Positions 53,534 to 64,000 of a DNA stretch of 64,000 nucleotides are shown here, piece by piece; within the stretch, counting starts at the first letter, position 1; each line of letters begins with the position of its first letter. This DNA is from Mesorhabditis belari (taxonomy: Eukaryota > Nematoda > Chromadorea > Rhabditida > Rhabditidae): contig CAUEEP010000725.1 in the NCBI GenBank assembly GCA_958450365.1, positions 1,078,501 to 1,142,500 on the forward strand. The letters run 5' to 3'. The position numbers and the translations under genes are program-made. The notes beneath the pieces were generated by a model. It ran no database searches. It was given only the letters and a program-made list of their open reading frames with translations, and was not told the origin of the DNA.

Positions 53534-54603
53534 GAGCAGAGAATCTAGCACTTTAAATCTCGAATGGTTGATGTAATAAGAGTTGGTTTTAAGTGAGAAA
53601 TTGGAAAATAGAAAGACTTGAAAAGAAGAAAAATACAAATCTTGTCCATCACAAAGAAACAATATCAGAAAGTGTACTAGAAAATGTACTCCGAGTAAAC
53701 TTTCTGTTATTCAATTCTAAGCACGAGCCAGGGATAAGCTTTTAGGAAGACTTGAGGAAAAGAAAAATAAAATCACGACGATATCTAATATTTCCAACAT
53801 AAAGCATCAAAAATTTCATTAAGAGAAATTGACGGTGATCTCTTAACTGCGATGAGTTTTCAGCGGGGATCATTCCGATTTTCTCCACGCATTTCTCATG
53901 TGTGTAAAGCCTGGATTTATTACCGTAATCCGAGATTCTTTCTCGAAAAAACATTACTACAAAAACAATCAAGAAAATCGCACGGATTACATGATTTTGC
54001 TTTTCGAAATCTCGGTTTTAGTGAAATTCACAAAGTTCCACGAGCTTTTCTTGTTTTCACAGTTTATTTCTCGAGTTTTAATGCGTCTTTGTATAGTTAA
54101 AGATCTTTTTTTTTTTCTGATGTAATCTTTTAAGTGCTTCTGGAGAGTGAGGATCAATTGAATGTTCCATATGCTATCCGTCAATACGGGAGAGAACCAA
54201 TTTTGTTTTTATAATCTTACTTGAGCTCACTGGCATTGAAAGAAAAAGAAAATAGTTAGTTTTGCACTTTTAAAGTACAAAGTACGCTTTGAAAGCTTAC
54301 ATTTGCGGCACGAGAAATGACTGGGTGAAAGTTTATGCATGTTTGCGAGTCAAAAGCGTGCATATAGTCAGCTTACAAGCCCAGTGAGCAGCTTTAATCA
54401 TGTTAGTTCTTGAGATCTCGCAAGGGAAGTACCCCAGCTCAATCACCGTCAATCGCCAGACGCTCAAGGAGAAGTTAAAACTGAATTAACTGACCAAAAT
54501 CCCCAAAAATAGCTTTACTATCGAATTTTTAGCAAAATGGTAAAGGTTAAAAGGTTCAACATAAAGGTTAAAAAGGCTTTTCTCGGGGGGCATCAATGGA
54601 AGT
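53534..54603. other. Intergenic stretch, no gene recognised
   Basis: Overlapping short frames on both strands at 53742-54125 have no recognisable motif or matching splice sites. Left uncalled. Confidence 0.45.
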
Positions 54604-54682
54604 GGATAGCCTAGCGGTTAAGGTGTTTGTATGCAAAACGGTCTCTTCGTTCTTAGCCCGGGTTCGAGTCCGTGCCTTGCAA
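54604..54682 (+). repeat. tRNA-like sequence
   Basis: A-box tagcctagcggttaagg, a perfect anticodon-type stem (tgttt-gtatgca-aaacg) and B-box gggttcgagtcc. The variable part is too long and the acceptor stem absent. The ttgcatacaaaacg-type loop also occurs in reverse sense in the unit at 57715. Confidence 0.5.
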
Positions 54683-55740
54683 ATTTTTTTGCCTTTTTTG
54701 ATTTTAGCAAAAAACTTTTTAGATACCGAACATATGTTCCTTAGCAAGTCAGGTTTAAAGATAGAAAAAGATAAAAAAAGATAAACAGTTCTGGTACTCT
54801 AAAATAAATCCATTGTGAACTACAAAATGTATGATGGCTTTTGTCTCGAGTTTTTGTTTTTAGCCAGAATTTAATAAGCTGAATTGTTCTAAAATATGGC
54901 AAAATTTGTTCATTTTAACTAAATTCTTATAAATTAAGTCAAATTTGTTTATTTTTAAATGAATTCTTCTAAAATATGTCAAGAATTTGGTGATTTTAAG
55001 TCAATTTTTGTAAATTAAGTCAATTTTTATAAATTAAGTCAAATTTTTTCTAAAGTCAGGAAGAAATTTTAGGCAATTTCAACTTTAAAGCCTTAAAAAG
55101 TAAAATAGAAAACGAATCTCTTGAAGATAATTACTTTGAAAATCATTGTAAACAAATTTACTGCCATTTTTAAAATAGCTTATTGTTTAAGAAAGCTTTC
55201 AATGATCTGATGAATGAATTCGTTCGTTCACCCACAAAAACTTCTCCCCTTTCTTTTCCATAAACCATTGACTTTCCAATAATGAAAACAATCAGATTAG
55301 GAAACCTTATAAGAATGAAATTTCAAATAAAATCTCAAATACAATCTCAAATACAATCTCAAAAATCAACAAGAGCATGGAAGTAAAGAATTTTTTTTAG
55401 GGGGTTAAAAATGCAAATGGATTCCTGACAAGTTGTCTACTCGGATTCTCGCTTTTCTCACTCCAAAAATCCCTAGGGAAAATTGCGAGAAAGAAAAAAG
55501 AAAAAAGAAAAGAGAGAAAATGAAAAGCTCTGTCATTTCTTGAAAAAATATAGGAAAGGAAAGGAAAAATTTGAAGGGAAAAGGGGTTATCATTCTGTAA
55601 AGATGGAGATCTTTGAGTGTAAGTAGGAGATTTTAAAAGCAATGAAGAAAAAAAAAAGAGATTCTTGTAATGCATATTGTATTAGAATAGGTTTTGATTG
55701 ATTTTTCTACCTCATTCAGGTCCTAGTTTAAGGGATTTAG
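54683..55740. other. Intergenic stretch, no gene recognised
   Basis: Contains short aaattaagtcaaattt repeats near 54930-55050 and a purine-rich stretch at 55480-55600. No supported gene. Confidence 0.5.
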
Positions 55741-55747
55741 GGACTAA

Positions 55748-55792
55748 AGTTGTACAAGACTTGTACAAGACTTGTACAAGACTTGTAAAAAG
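55748..55792. repeat. Short palindromic array (acttgtacaag)
   Basis: Four units; each contains the self-complementary cttgtacaag. Confidence 0.8.
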
Positions 55793-56019
55793 TCTTCTTG
55801 ATCCAATAGAAGATCTAAATGGGCTTGGCCTAGCCGCTGTAAATGGGCTTGGCTGTAAAACACGCTGTAAAACACGACTAATCTGGGCAGTTGGAAAAAA
55901 GAACAGAATGAACAGAATGATAATGAAGAGAATGATAATGAACAGAATTCGAACGGAATCAATATTTTAAACTATTTTAATCATTGCTTAGTCAAAATAA
56001 CATCAAAATAACAGTCATC

Positions 56020-56515
56020 TAACTTTATCGCAAATAAACTAGATCATTTTGAATCACTAGATCACTAGATCTGCACTAGATCCTCACTAGATCACTAGAT
56101 TTGAGTCGCTAGATCACTTTGCAAATAAACTAGATCACTTTGAATCACTAGATCACTAGATCTGCACTAGATCCTCACTAGATCACTAGATTTGAATCAC
56201 TAGATCACTTTGCAAATAAACTAGATCATTTTGAATCACTAGATCACTAGATCAATCACTAGATCAATCACTAGATCACTAGATTTGAGTCGCTAGATCA
56301 CTTTGCAAAGAAACTAGATCACTTTAAATCACTAGATCACTAGATCTGCACTAGATCAATCACTAGATCAATCACTAGATCAATCACTAGATCAATCACT
56401 AGATCAATCACTAGATCACTAGATTTGAATCACTAGATCACTTTGCAAATAAACTAGATCACTAGATCTGCTATACAAAAATAGCAAATAAACTAGATCA
56501 CTAGATCATTTTGAA
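56020..56515. repeat. Minisatellite of actagatc units with higher-order structure
   Basis: Units actagatc, caatcactagat and tttgaatcactagatcac, organised in blocks of about 110 bp each containing gcaaataaactagatca. The motif ctagatc is partly self-complementary. Confidence 0.85.
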
Positions 56516-56924
56516 AAAAGGGTAAAGGTAAGGTAAGGTAAAGTTCAACAGTACAATTTCCCGTTTTAGATTAAAGTTAAAGTTCAATGGGAAATTATTG
56601 TACTTGTTTAAACTGATTGTGATTCAGCCTAAGAAAAAGTTGAACGGAAAAAGATTGCAGAGAAAAAAAAGAAGTAAAGATTATTGAAATGGTAAAATTA
56701 CTGTTGATTTTAGCTTATTTTCACTTGAAAATCGATATTAAATTGAAAGAAATGATCAAGCTTTAGCATATCGAAAAGTTTGAGCATCAACTTTCGACTG
56801 TCTGTGGATCAAAGAGAATAAGAAACAGATAAAAAAGGAAAAGGCGATGTCTCGATTGTTTATGGAAACTGGTGAAAGCGATGTTCCAGTTCGAGAGCCG
56901 GGAAATGACTGGAGAAACGAGAAA

Positions 56925-57190
56925 ACGGTGAAGAGGAAAAGGGAAAAGGGAGAAGAGAGGAAGGAGAGAGGAAGAAGAGAAGAAGAAGAGAAGAAGAAGA
57001 GAGGGAGAAGAAGAGAAGAAGAAGAGAGGAAGAAAAGAAGAAGAAAGGAAGAAGAAGAACAAGAAGAGAAGAGAGGAAGAAGAGAAGAAGAAGAGAGGAA
57101 GAACAAGAAGAGAAGAGAGGAAGAAGAGAGGAAGAAGAGAAGAAGAAGAGAGGAAGAAGAGAGGAAGAAGAAGAACAAGAAGAACACATC
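56925..57190. repeat. Purine-only tract (gaagaagag / gaggaag)
   Basis: About 265 bp of nearly pure A+G on the + strand. It gives E/R/K frames on + and S/L/F frames on -. The upstream + sequence reading MSRLFMETGESDVPVREPG from 56847 looks less repetitive, but no splice sites or domain support a gene. Confidence 0.85.
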
Positions 57191-57269
57191 CATCCTTTTA
57201 CAGAAAATAATGGGAATACAAGAAGAAGAAGAAAAAAAAGCATATAAGGAGAAACATAGTGACTAATTG

Positions 57270-57714
57270 GAGTTGATGTGATTCGGGAGGGGAATGCTTT
57301 TAAGAATATGTCGATGGAGAGGTTTATAGGCACTGTAGATGTTTTGTAATGCTTATTGGGCTGTAAAGTAGGCTTTTTTTCAGTTTAATATCCTAGCTTT
57401 TAAGTTCCTACAATACATAAACTTATTCTAACTCCGCGAGTGAATTTCCACGTCTTGTTTATGCTAGATTAGAATCGGAAAGTCAGAGAAAAAAGTGCTG
57501 TCAAGTTTACAAGGGAAAAGCAACAGTAGAATGTGATTAAATTAAATAAACCAATGATCATTCCACGCCGAATTTCACGCTGATTCCGAATCTGTTTTTC
57601 ATTTTGGCTAAATTTCATTCTATCAAAAGTTGCAAGTGTCTTAAGTTTTTAGGTGTAAATGTGAAAATATGAAGAAATGCCTTTATAAAGGTTTTCTCAC
57701 GCGTTCTAAATACG
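57270..57714. other. Intergenic stretch, nothing recognised
   Basis: No supported feature. Confidence 0.5.
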
Positions 57715-57792
57715 GCTCGATGGTGTAGTGGATAGAAAGCTTGCATACAAAACGAACGCCAAGTTATTTGCCTGAGTTCGATTCCTTTTTTA
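57715..57792 (+). repeat. tRNA-like sequence
   Basis: A-box-like gatggtgtagtggatagaaa and B-box-like gagttcgattcc, with the middle ttgcatacaaaacg. Start resembles the unit at 13800 (ctcgatggtg). Not a foldable tRNA by eye. Confidence 0.45.
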
Positions 57793-58274
57793 GACGTAAA
57801 ACTCTTGTTTTGCATTTTACATTGTTCTCTTTGTACAATCGTGCACCAGTAAGCTACAATGACTGAAATCTAGCCAAAATTTGCGCAAAACTGATTCCTG
57901 AAACTCTAGAGTTTTGCCAAAACACATGCAACTATAACTGTTCTTTCACTTTCTCACAATCAGTTCGAATTTCATGTTCGAATGAGTGAATTTGATGTTC
58001 GAATCAAATTCATTCTAATCAATCCAAATCAAATCAATAATAAGCTTATAAGTCCTAATTCAAATCAAATCCTAATAGTAAAGCTTTGTAAGCTTATAAG
58101 TTAGTTCGAGCTAAACCATACAAGAGTCGATCCAAGCCTTGCTAGCGGACACGGGCAGTAAAACCGACAGTACTTGCCTAGACAAAAAATAGCCTTTGAA
58201 ACAACTTTAACGACTAATACTAATACTAAAAAGCTCAATCAAAGACGTATCAATGAATTGAGCTATAAGATAAT

Positions 58275-58415
58275 TCAGTCAAGGTTAACCAGTCAAAGTT
58301 AGCCAGTCAAAGTTAGCCAGTTAAAGTTAGCCAGTCAACGTTAGCCAGTCAAAGTTAACCAGTCAACGTTAACCAGTCAACGTTAGCCAGTCAACGTTAG
58401 CCAGTCAACGTTAGC
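58275..58415. repeat. 15-bp minisatellite (cagtcaacgttagc)
   Basis: About ten units of ccagtcaa(a/c)gtta(g/a)c in a row. Confidence 0.9.
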
Positions 58416-58714
58416 CTTATCATTAGCAAGTGTCAAGTACCAGAGAGTAACCAGTTGGGAAATGAGTGGAATAATTCTAAAGCGCATTTCCACCAATATT
58501 GAAGATCAAAGTACACCGAAAAACGAAACTGGAAAAACAAGCGATTTCTACAAATGTTCGACGAAAATTGCACGAATCCCAGTTTCCAGCGACTATAATT
58601 CCAGAGCAACTAGATTAGATTTGATTCTATAGATAGAAATTTAGAAGATTCTTTCTAGCTCCTCTGAGTCAACGCGTTCTTTAGTCTTTTTGAGTTTAAA
58701 ACTTGAATCCAAAC

Positions 58715-58905
58715 AATCGAATCAATCAATCGAATCAATGGAATCAATGGAATGAATCGAATGAATCGAATCAATCGAATCAATCGAATCAATCGAATCA
58801 ATCGAATCGATCGAATCAATCCAATGAATCCAATGAATCCAATGAATCCAATCAATTCAATCAATCAAATCAATCGAATCAATCCAATCAATCGAATCAA
58901 AACAC
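58715..58905. repeat. 9-10-bp minisatellite (aatcaatcg)
   Basis: About twenty units of gaatcaatc/gaatgaatc/caatgaatc. Serine/asparagine frames over it are artefacts. Confidence 0.9.
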
Positions 58906-58909
58906 TTAA

Positions 58910-59770
58910 AATAAACGAGGTACAAAGATCTAGCACGTTCAATCTAATCCGTTAACATGCGATTTGTAAATCTCTCTGATTTTCTCGGCAATGTAAATCC
59001 TTTTGAAACCCCAGTATTGCGAAAAAAGGCTTTGATTTTCACGAATTCAATAAGGAACTTATAGTCTAAAATTATTTTTTTCAAAGTTTATCGTATTTTT
59101 GTGGCTTCAATGAACGGATTTGGAGAAATTTTTGGTTTAAAGAAAGCCATTTTAATCTGTTAATTAAAGGGCTTTCTTTTAGAATTCAAAGATTTTAATG
59201 AAAGAAATTCGATAGGATTTCAAAGATTTCAAAGAAAATTCGAAATTTACATCGAAACTTGAAAAAGTCAGAAACGTGAAATACTTGTAAAATTAGAAAT
59301 TGTAATTAAGTACTTTTAAAGTACTTGTACTTTAAAGTACTTGTAAAGCGAGCAAGTAAATCTTTTTGGCAAATCAAAGTACTCGCAGAAATCCTACATT
59401 TGAAGAAATAAGCGAGTTTTCCCTCCAAATCAAGATTCCATTAGCTTATCTTATCCAATATCTTTTCTCTGCTGTCTTTCACAGTTCAAACTGGTCATTG
59501 GCTAGGTTTATCTTATTTATTTGGTTTTAAATCTATAACCTCTGAAACCTTTTGTGACAGTGACAGGCCTGTAACCAGAAAATTCTTTCACAGAAGCTAA
59601 AGGCGGACAAAAATTGACGCGAAGGGCTGAGAAATTTTTTGGAGGTCTAATTTGTTGATACAATACGTTTTTATACAACAATACAACGTAGCGCTGAAAA
59701 AATTGAAAGGGCAGAACCTTTACATTGAGATTTCTATTTGTCAAGGGTCCGTCACTTTGTACTTTGATTT
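58910..59770. other. Intergenic stretch, nothing recognised
   Basis: No supported gene. Short taaagtacttgtac repeats lie near 59310-59345. Confidence 0.5.
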
Positions 59771-59814
59771 GCCTTATAGATTTACTTGCTTGCTTTACAA
59801 GACATCGTGAATTG

Positions 59815-60120
59815 CCTTATAGACTTGCTCGCTTGCTTCGGAGCTTCCAAATTTCGTAGATGGGGCTCCCTAGCCGCTCCTGGTCCCCCTGATCCTCCCT
59901 TGTCCGCCCCTGGTCCCCCTGATCCCCCTTTGGCCGTCCCTGGTCTCCCTGATCCCCCCTTGTCCTTGCTTACAAGCTTGCTTGCTTCGGAGCTTCCGAA
60001 ATTTCGGAGATGGGGCTCTCTAGCCGCCCCTGGCCCCCCTGATCCTCCCTTGTCCGCCCCTGGTCCCCCCCTGGCCGCCCCTGGTCCCCCGTGTCCCCCC
60101 TCGCCCACCTCTGGGTACGG
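59815..60120 (-). repeat. GC-rich tandem repeat (two blocks of about 165 bp)
   Basis: The block from gcttgcttcggagcttcc through gccgc(t/c)cctggtccccc occurs at about 59828 and 59984; within each, ctggtccccctgatcc-like units of about 27 bp repeat. Strongly GC-rich against an AT-rich background. The minus frame 60216-59782 (G/P/A-rich, PGAARGG and GGSGGPGA units) is open for 144 codons but looks repeat-driven. Confidence 0.75.
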
Positions 60121-60129
60121 ACCCGGACA

Positions 60130-60990
60130 GTAATTACCTGATACCATCAAATAGTATTTTCTATTAAAATAAAGTATTAATACCTGTAGGTCTATTTTTG
60201 CATTTAGTTTAGACATTTAGATAAATCTTGAGTCAATACAAATTATAAAACTTGTGAAAGACATGGAAAATTGAGTTGTTGAAAGTTTTTTTCTTTAAAA
60301 CAGCCCATTTTTCTATAAAAGTGCAAGTAGAAAGAAAATGATCTGAAAAAAGAAAACAAAGTAACTAACAATTGAAAATCTTTGAATTCTAGAGTAACTA
60401 AAAAGTAGATCTAGCAAATCTAGCAAATCTAGGCAAAAAGTGATTATGGATTTTTGCGAAAAGCGTCGGTATTTGGGGGAGGATGCTCGGCGTGGGGGAG
60501 TTGCGCAATCGGTTGAGCCGAGAGAGGAGAATCGAGAGAGAGAGATTGGAGACAGAATAGACGTAGAGGGCTGGGGCACCCTGTACCTATCAATGCAAAA
60601 GAGCACACATTCAACAGACGCCCAAAAGGGGTACTGTAATGGGGGAAAGATAGGAGAACCCGCCTCTCGGAAAAGAAAAGACAGCTAGCCCCTGGAAAGT
60701 GCCATCATTGATATCGGGGAAAGTTTTCGGGTTTTTAGGCAAGCTAAATAAGTCAAAGAAATCGCTAGAGCCAAAGAATTTAAAGTTGAAACTTGAAATC
60801 ATTAGTTAGAGTGAGGATTTGAACTTAAAAGCCCTATCTTTTCGGATCCAGATGAGAAAATTCCAAGCAGAACCTATTTCCACCTACATTTTCTCAGCGA
60901 TTTCTTCACCGATTCCTCTAAAATTTTGTCTACAAGATGAAAATATCGATTTCTATCTGTAGATCTTGTCTAGAATCGATTTCTATCTAT
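60130..60990. other. Intergenic stretch with one unexplained + frame
   Basis: An 82-codon + frame (60440-60688) has higher GC and balanced composition (begins MIMDFCEKRRYLGEDARRGG) but no domain or splice context that I can recognise. The string gttgcgcaatcggttgagc inside it is A-box-like. Confidence 0.3.
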
Positions 60991-60996
60991 AGAAAT

Positions 60997-61672
60997 CGAT
61001 TGTAGACAAGATTACAGAGCAATTGAGCAGAGAAACAAAGATGGAATTTGGTTCGGCTTGGAATTTTTCTGTCTAACACATAGAAATGGATCTGGAGCTG
61101 GATTCCTGTGCACTAGATTAAAATTAAAGTCTACCATCTCTTCTTAAAACTCTAAACATATCATATCTGAATTTTTAACCAACCTTTAGCCAATCTTTAG
61201 CCAATCTTAGCCAATCTTAGCCAATCTTTAGCCAATCTTTGACCACTCTTATCTGCTTGAATCAGACAGTGTTCAATATTTATTCGAACTAGTAGATTAC
61301 TTCATTTAGACCTCATTTTCTACAAATCTAATGTTAAATAAGAAAAAAACAAATCAAACACAGATACTTTAACAAGTTTAAGTCAGTTTAAGTCACAAAG
61401 AGGAAACAGACTGATCAATAAGCCCAATGTTAACAACTTGAAGTTACTTTTTAGAAAATTATTGCTTTAATTAAAATTAAATTATTGAAAAGTTTGTCTA
61501 GAAACGGCTGTGACATCGAGATAAATGAAGTTTTCGATTGCAGACAAGATTACAGAGCAATTGAGCAAGGAAACAACGATGGAATTTGGTTCGGCTTGGA
61601 ATTTTTCTGTCTAACACATAGAAATGGATCTGGAGCTGCATTCCTGTGCACTAGATTAAAATTAAAGTCTAC
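60997..61672 (+). repeat. Direct duplication of a 140-bp block with a conserved open frame
   Basis: 60997-61134 and 61535-61672 are about 95% identical and both read CRQDYRAIEQ then DGIWFGLEFFCLTHRNGSGA and FLCTRLKLKS without stops. The frame of the second copy extends upstream to 61485. No family recognised. Between them is a short ttagccaatc array (61190-61250). Confidence 0.55.
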
Positions 61673-61845
61673 CAGCTTTTCTTGAAAAAATCAAAACTGA
61701 AATCGGATTCTAACGTTTCTAATCTCCGGTAGATTCAAAAATAGTTAAATAGTGACGGCTTTCTTATCGTTAAACAACAACAACTGAGATTTGTCTTCTT
61801 TTGATGAAATGATCAATTTCTGATGACTCGATCTTTGAACTATTT

Positions 61846-62880
61846 GGTTGTTCGGATAAAAACAAGCGTTGCTAAACTTCATTTTGTGAGAGAAGCTTTT
61901 AAAAAGTGTCTTTCTGTATTTAAAGTACGTTATCTTGTATCCAAATATAAAGTACGTTATATTTGGAATCTTTTTAAAAGGATAATTTCTTAATTTTAAG
62001 ATTTCTTTTCTTGCTTTAGATGACCGACTTCAAAAATCAAGTTCTGCCTACTTTACGACTTCAAACTGGGCAAAACAGTAGCGGAATCCCATTGAGATCT
62101 GGCCAAAGCATTTGGGAATGATAGGAATCATGCCTAAGCCTGCCTAAGCCTAAGCGGATGAGCATCGCCAACCGGGTGTCCCTTAGCTCCGAGAACTGGC
62201 TGAGATCCAGAAAATGGGGGTTTAGCCCAAACCCAAATAGACTTAGTGCTAGGCGCTAGCCGCTAGCCTTCCCACTAAGTCCAAGCCTAAGCCTAAGCCT
62301 AGGCCTAAGCCTAAGCCTAAGCCTAAGCCTAAGTCCAAGCCTAAGCCTAAGCCTAAGTCCAAGCCTAAGCCTAAGTCCAAGCCTAAGCCTAAGTCGAAGC
62401 CTAAGCCTAAGCCTAACCCGAAAATGGGGGTTCAGCCCAAACCCAAATAGACTTAGTGCTAGGCGCTAGCGCTAGCCTACGCACTAAGTCCAAGCCTAAG
62501 CCTAAGTCTAAGCCTAGGCCTAAGCCTAAGCCTAAGCCTAAGCCTAAGTCCAAGCCGATGCCGAGCCTGATTCCAACCCTTTCGGAATGGTGATGAAAGT
62601 CTCGAGGATGATGAACACTCTCATGATGAACACGAACTCAAACGGTAGACAACGATACTTTGAGGACTGCAATCGAATCGGATCCATGTCAAACAACGCG
62701 TGAACTTGCTCAACAGTTTCTATATTCAAATTCTACTATTAGTGAGCATCTCCACGCCATTGGAAAGACGATCAGATGCAGGAAATGGCTTAAGGCTTAA
62801 GAGCTCATTGGAGAGACGATCAGATGGCTTAAGAGCTCACGAGTTAAGCATTGCAAACACTCGTTTATCTCCGAACAACC
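61846..62880 (+). pseudogene. Degenerate mariner-like element, copy C
   Basis: Ends ggttgttcggataaaaacaa and the complement of ggttgttcggagataaacga, TA on the right. The + strand reads LLYDFKLGKTV-like at 62052, then TTAGGC-complement arrays, then FQ(R)F-G and helix-turn-helix remnants; no catalytic domain. With its right flank to 63005 it is the inverted partner of 27545-28618. Confidence 0.8.
62279..62555. repeat. CCTAAG arrays (complement of the nematode telomere unit)
   Basis: Two arrays of aagcct units (62279-62420, 62485-62555) with aagtcc/aagtct variants, separated by a repeat of the aaaatgggggtt..gcgctagc segment. Confidence 0.85.
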
Positions 62881-63005
62881 TAATATTAATTTTAGCAAAC
62901 TTTATAATATTGAAATATTGAAAACCGTTTACTTTAATTTAGACTTTATTAAGTGAAAGCCTTTTCTTTAAACTTTAAAACCCTATTTACTAAAGAATTT
63001 GCTTT

Positions 63006-63398
63006 GACTTTGATTACAAAAAACTGAAATAATGAAATTAATAATGAAAGAAATTGATTCCTCTTTAAAAAGTATATCATTTTTCCATTTGGAGGCCCTT
63101 TTTTGAAGTTCATTTTCTTTCAAATCAACACAGATTTGTGAATTCACATTTTTTGGATTTGAAGAGGCCATCAAAATTGATATTTAAAAGATTTAAATGG
63201 AAATCTTTCTCAATTCTCTCAATTTTCTTTTTATTTTTTCACTATAAAATCGGGATTTTACTTAAATAAACATGAAGAAATTGGAAAAAAGAAAAAAAAG
63301 AGAATAGAGAAAAAAGATAATAGAAATTCCCTAAAATCCCCCTTCAGATCAACGATTTCCAAAGCTTTTAAACGATTTTTCGGTTTAATTGGGAAAAA
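63006..63398. other. Intergenic stretch, nothing recognised
   Basis: No supported feature. Confidence 0.5.
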
Positions 63399-63653
63399 AT
63401 GACAATAGAGAAAGACGATTTTCCACAAAAAGTAAAGGTTTTTAAGGAAAAACAAGTTTTTTCTGAAGAAAATCGAGAAAATCGAGAAAATCGAGGGAAT
63501 CGAGAAAAACTTTGGGATTTTTCAGAGAAATCTGACGCACAGATAAGTCAGACATTACAAAGAATTGATTGGAGCTCTCGGTGGAATCTCGTTGCGGTAG
63601 TGAACATTCTACGTGATTTGAACCGTATTGGAATCGTATTTGAACCGTATTAG
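63399..63653 (+). other. Uncharacterised 84-codon frame running into a minisatellite
   Basis: Begins MTIEKDDFPQKVKVFKEK, has an internal ENRENRGNRE repeat and ends in the following array. Not recognised; possibly chance. Confidence 0.25.
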
Positions 63654-64000
63654 ATCAAAAAAAGAACCGTATTGGAACCATATTGGAACCGTATTTGAAC
63701 GTATTGGAACCGTATTGGAACCGTATTAGATCAAAAAAGAACCATATTGGAATCGTATTGGAACCGTATTGGAACGTATTGGAATCGTATTGGAACCGTA
63801 TTAGATCAAAAAAAGAACCGTATTGGAACCGTATTGGAACCGTATTGGAACGTATTGGAATCGTATTGGAACCGTATTAGATCAAAAAAGAACCATATTG
63901 GAATCGTATTGGAACCGTATTAGATCAAAAAAAGAACCGTATTGGAACCGTATTGGAACCGTATTGGAACCGTATTGGAGCCGTATTAGATCAAAAAAAG
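63605..64000. repeat. 11-12-bp minisatellite (accgtattgga), continues past the window
   Basis: Units of ttggaaccgta/ttggaatcgta with a recurring spacer (ttagatcaaaaaaagaacc) every 70-110 bp, giving higher-order structure. It reaches the last base. Confidence 0.9.

Noticed and set aside
53471..53662. F-box-like start (LNLPDNILSVRDLI) on the minus strand
   Set aside because: Too short and lacking the rest of an F-box; the same sequence also occurs beside a MITE near 19600, so it is repeated flank.
54604..54682. Functional tRNA gene
   Set aside because: Good A- and B-boxes and anticodon stem, but no acceptor stem pairing and an oversized variable region.
56847..57266. Glu/Arg/Lys-rich 139-codon gene
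   Set aside because: Most of it is a purine microsatellite; the non-repetitive start has no splice or family support.
58655..58955. Asn/Ser- or Ile/Leu-rich small proteins
   Set aside because: All are readings of the aatcaatcg minisatellite.

Overview
The window reads as AT-rich nuclear DNA from a chromadorean nematode. Four things point there: short U-rich 3' splice sites (tttcag/ttttag), coding starts that sit directly behind a tttcag-type acceptor (as in SL trans-splicing), many introns of about 38-60 nt, and hexamer arrays of TTAGGC, the nematode telomere repeat unit. No operon, plasmid, phage or CRISPR signal was seen. Genus and species are not determined.

Four host genes were rebuilt exon by exon; in each the reading frame stays open across every junction. 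(1) 340-4599, +: a nucleobindin homologue (12 exons, 431 aa) with a signal peptide, the nucleobindin core and two EF-hands. (2) 8511-16966, +: a divergent multi-pass membrane protein, tentatively related to two-pore (TWK/K2P) potassium channels, in which 38-44 nt introns alternate with kilobase introns full of satellites. (3) 23630-33526, +: an alpha-1,3-fucosyltransferase (GT10, 11 exons, 384 aa), a Golgi type II membrane enzyme. (4) 37808-46024, -: a complete nuclear hormone receptor (12 exons, 462 aa) of the REV-ERB/E75 type, convergent with gene 3. From 46025 to 64000 I recognise no host gene.

Most of the remainder is mobile or repetitive DNA. There is an apparently intact 1.3 kb mariner with an open D,D34D transposase (20828-22129); several non-autonomous mariner-type elements flanked by TA; two degenerate mariner copies carrying TTAGGC arrays, lying inverted 34 kb apart; truncated non-LTR reverse transcriptase tails; a MITE family of about 215 bp with at least eight copies; about ten long fold-back palindromes; and about fifteen tRNA-like (A-box/B-box) sequences, some of them clearly a tRNA-derived SINE. 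Minisatellites with units of 6 to about 100 bp occupy many kilobases, often inside introns of the four genes. They give long artificial open reading frames in several frames.

The four genes show no common pathway beyond two secretory/Golgi proteins. The most distinctive feature of the window is how minisatellites appear to be seeded from short motifs inside transposons and tRNA-like elements. All calls come from reading the sequence; no database search was possible.
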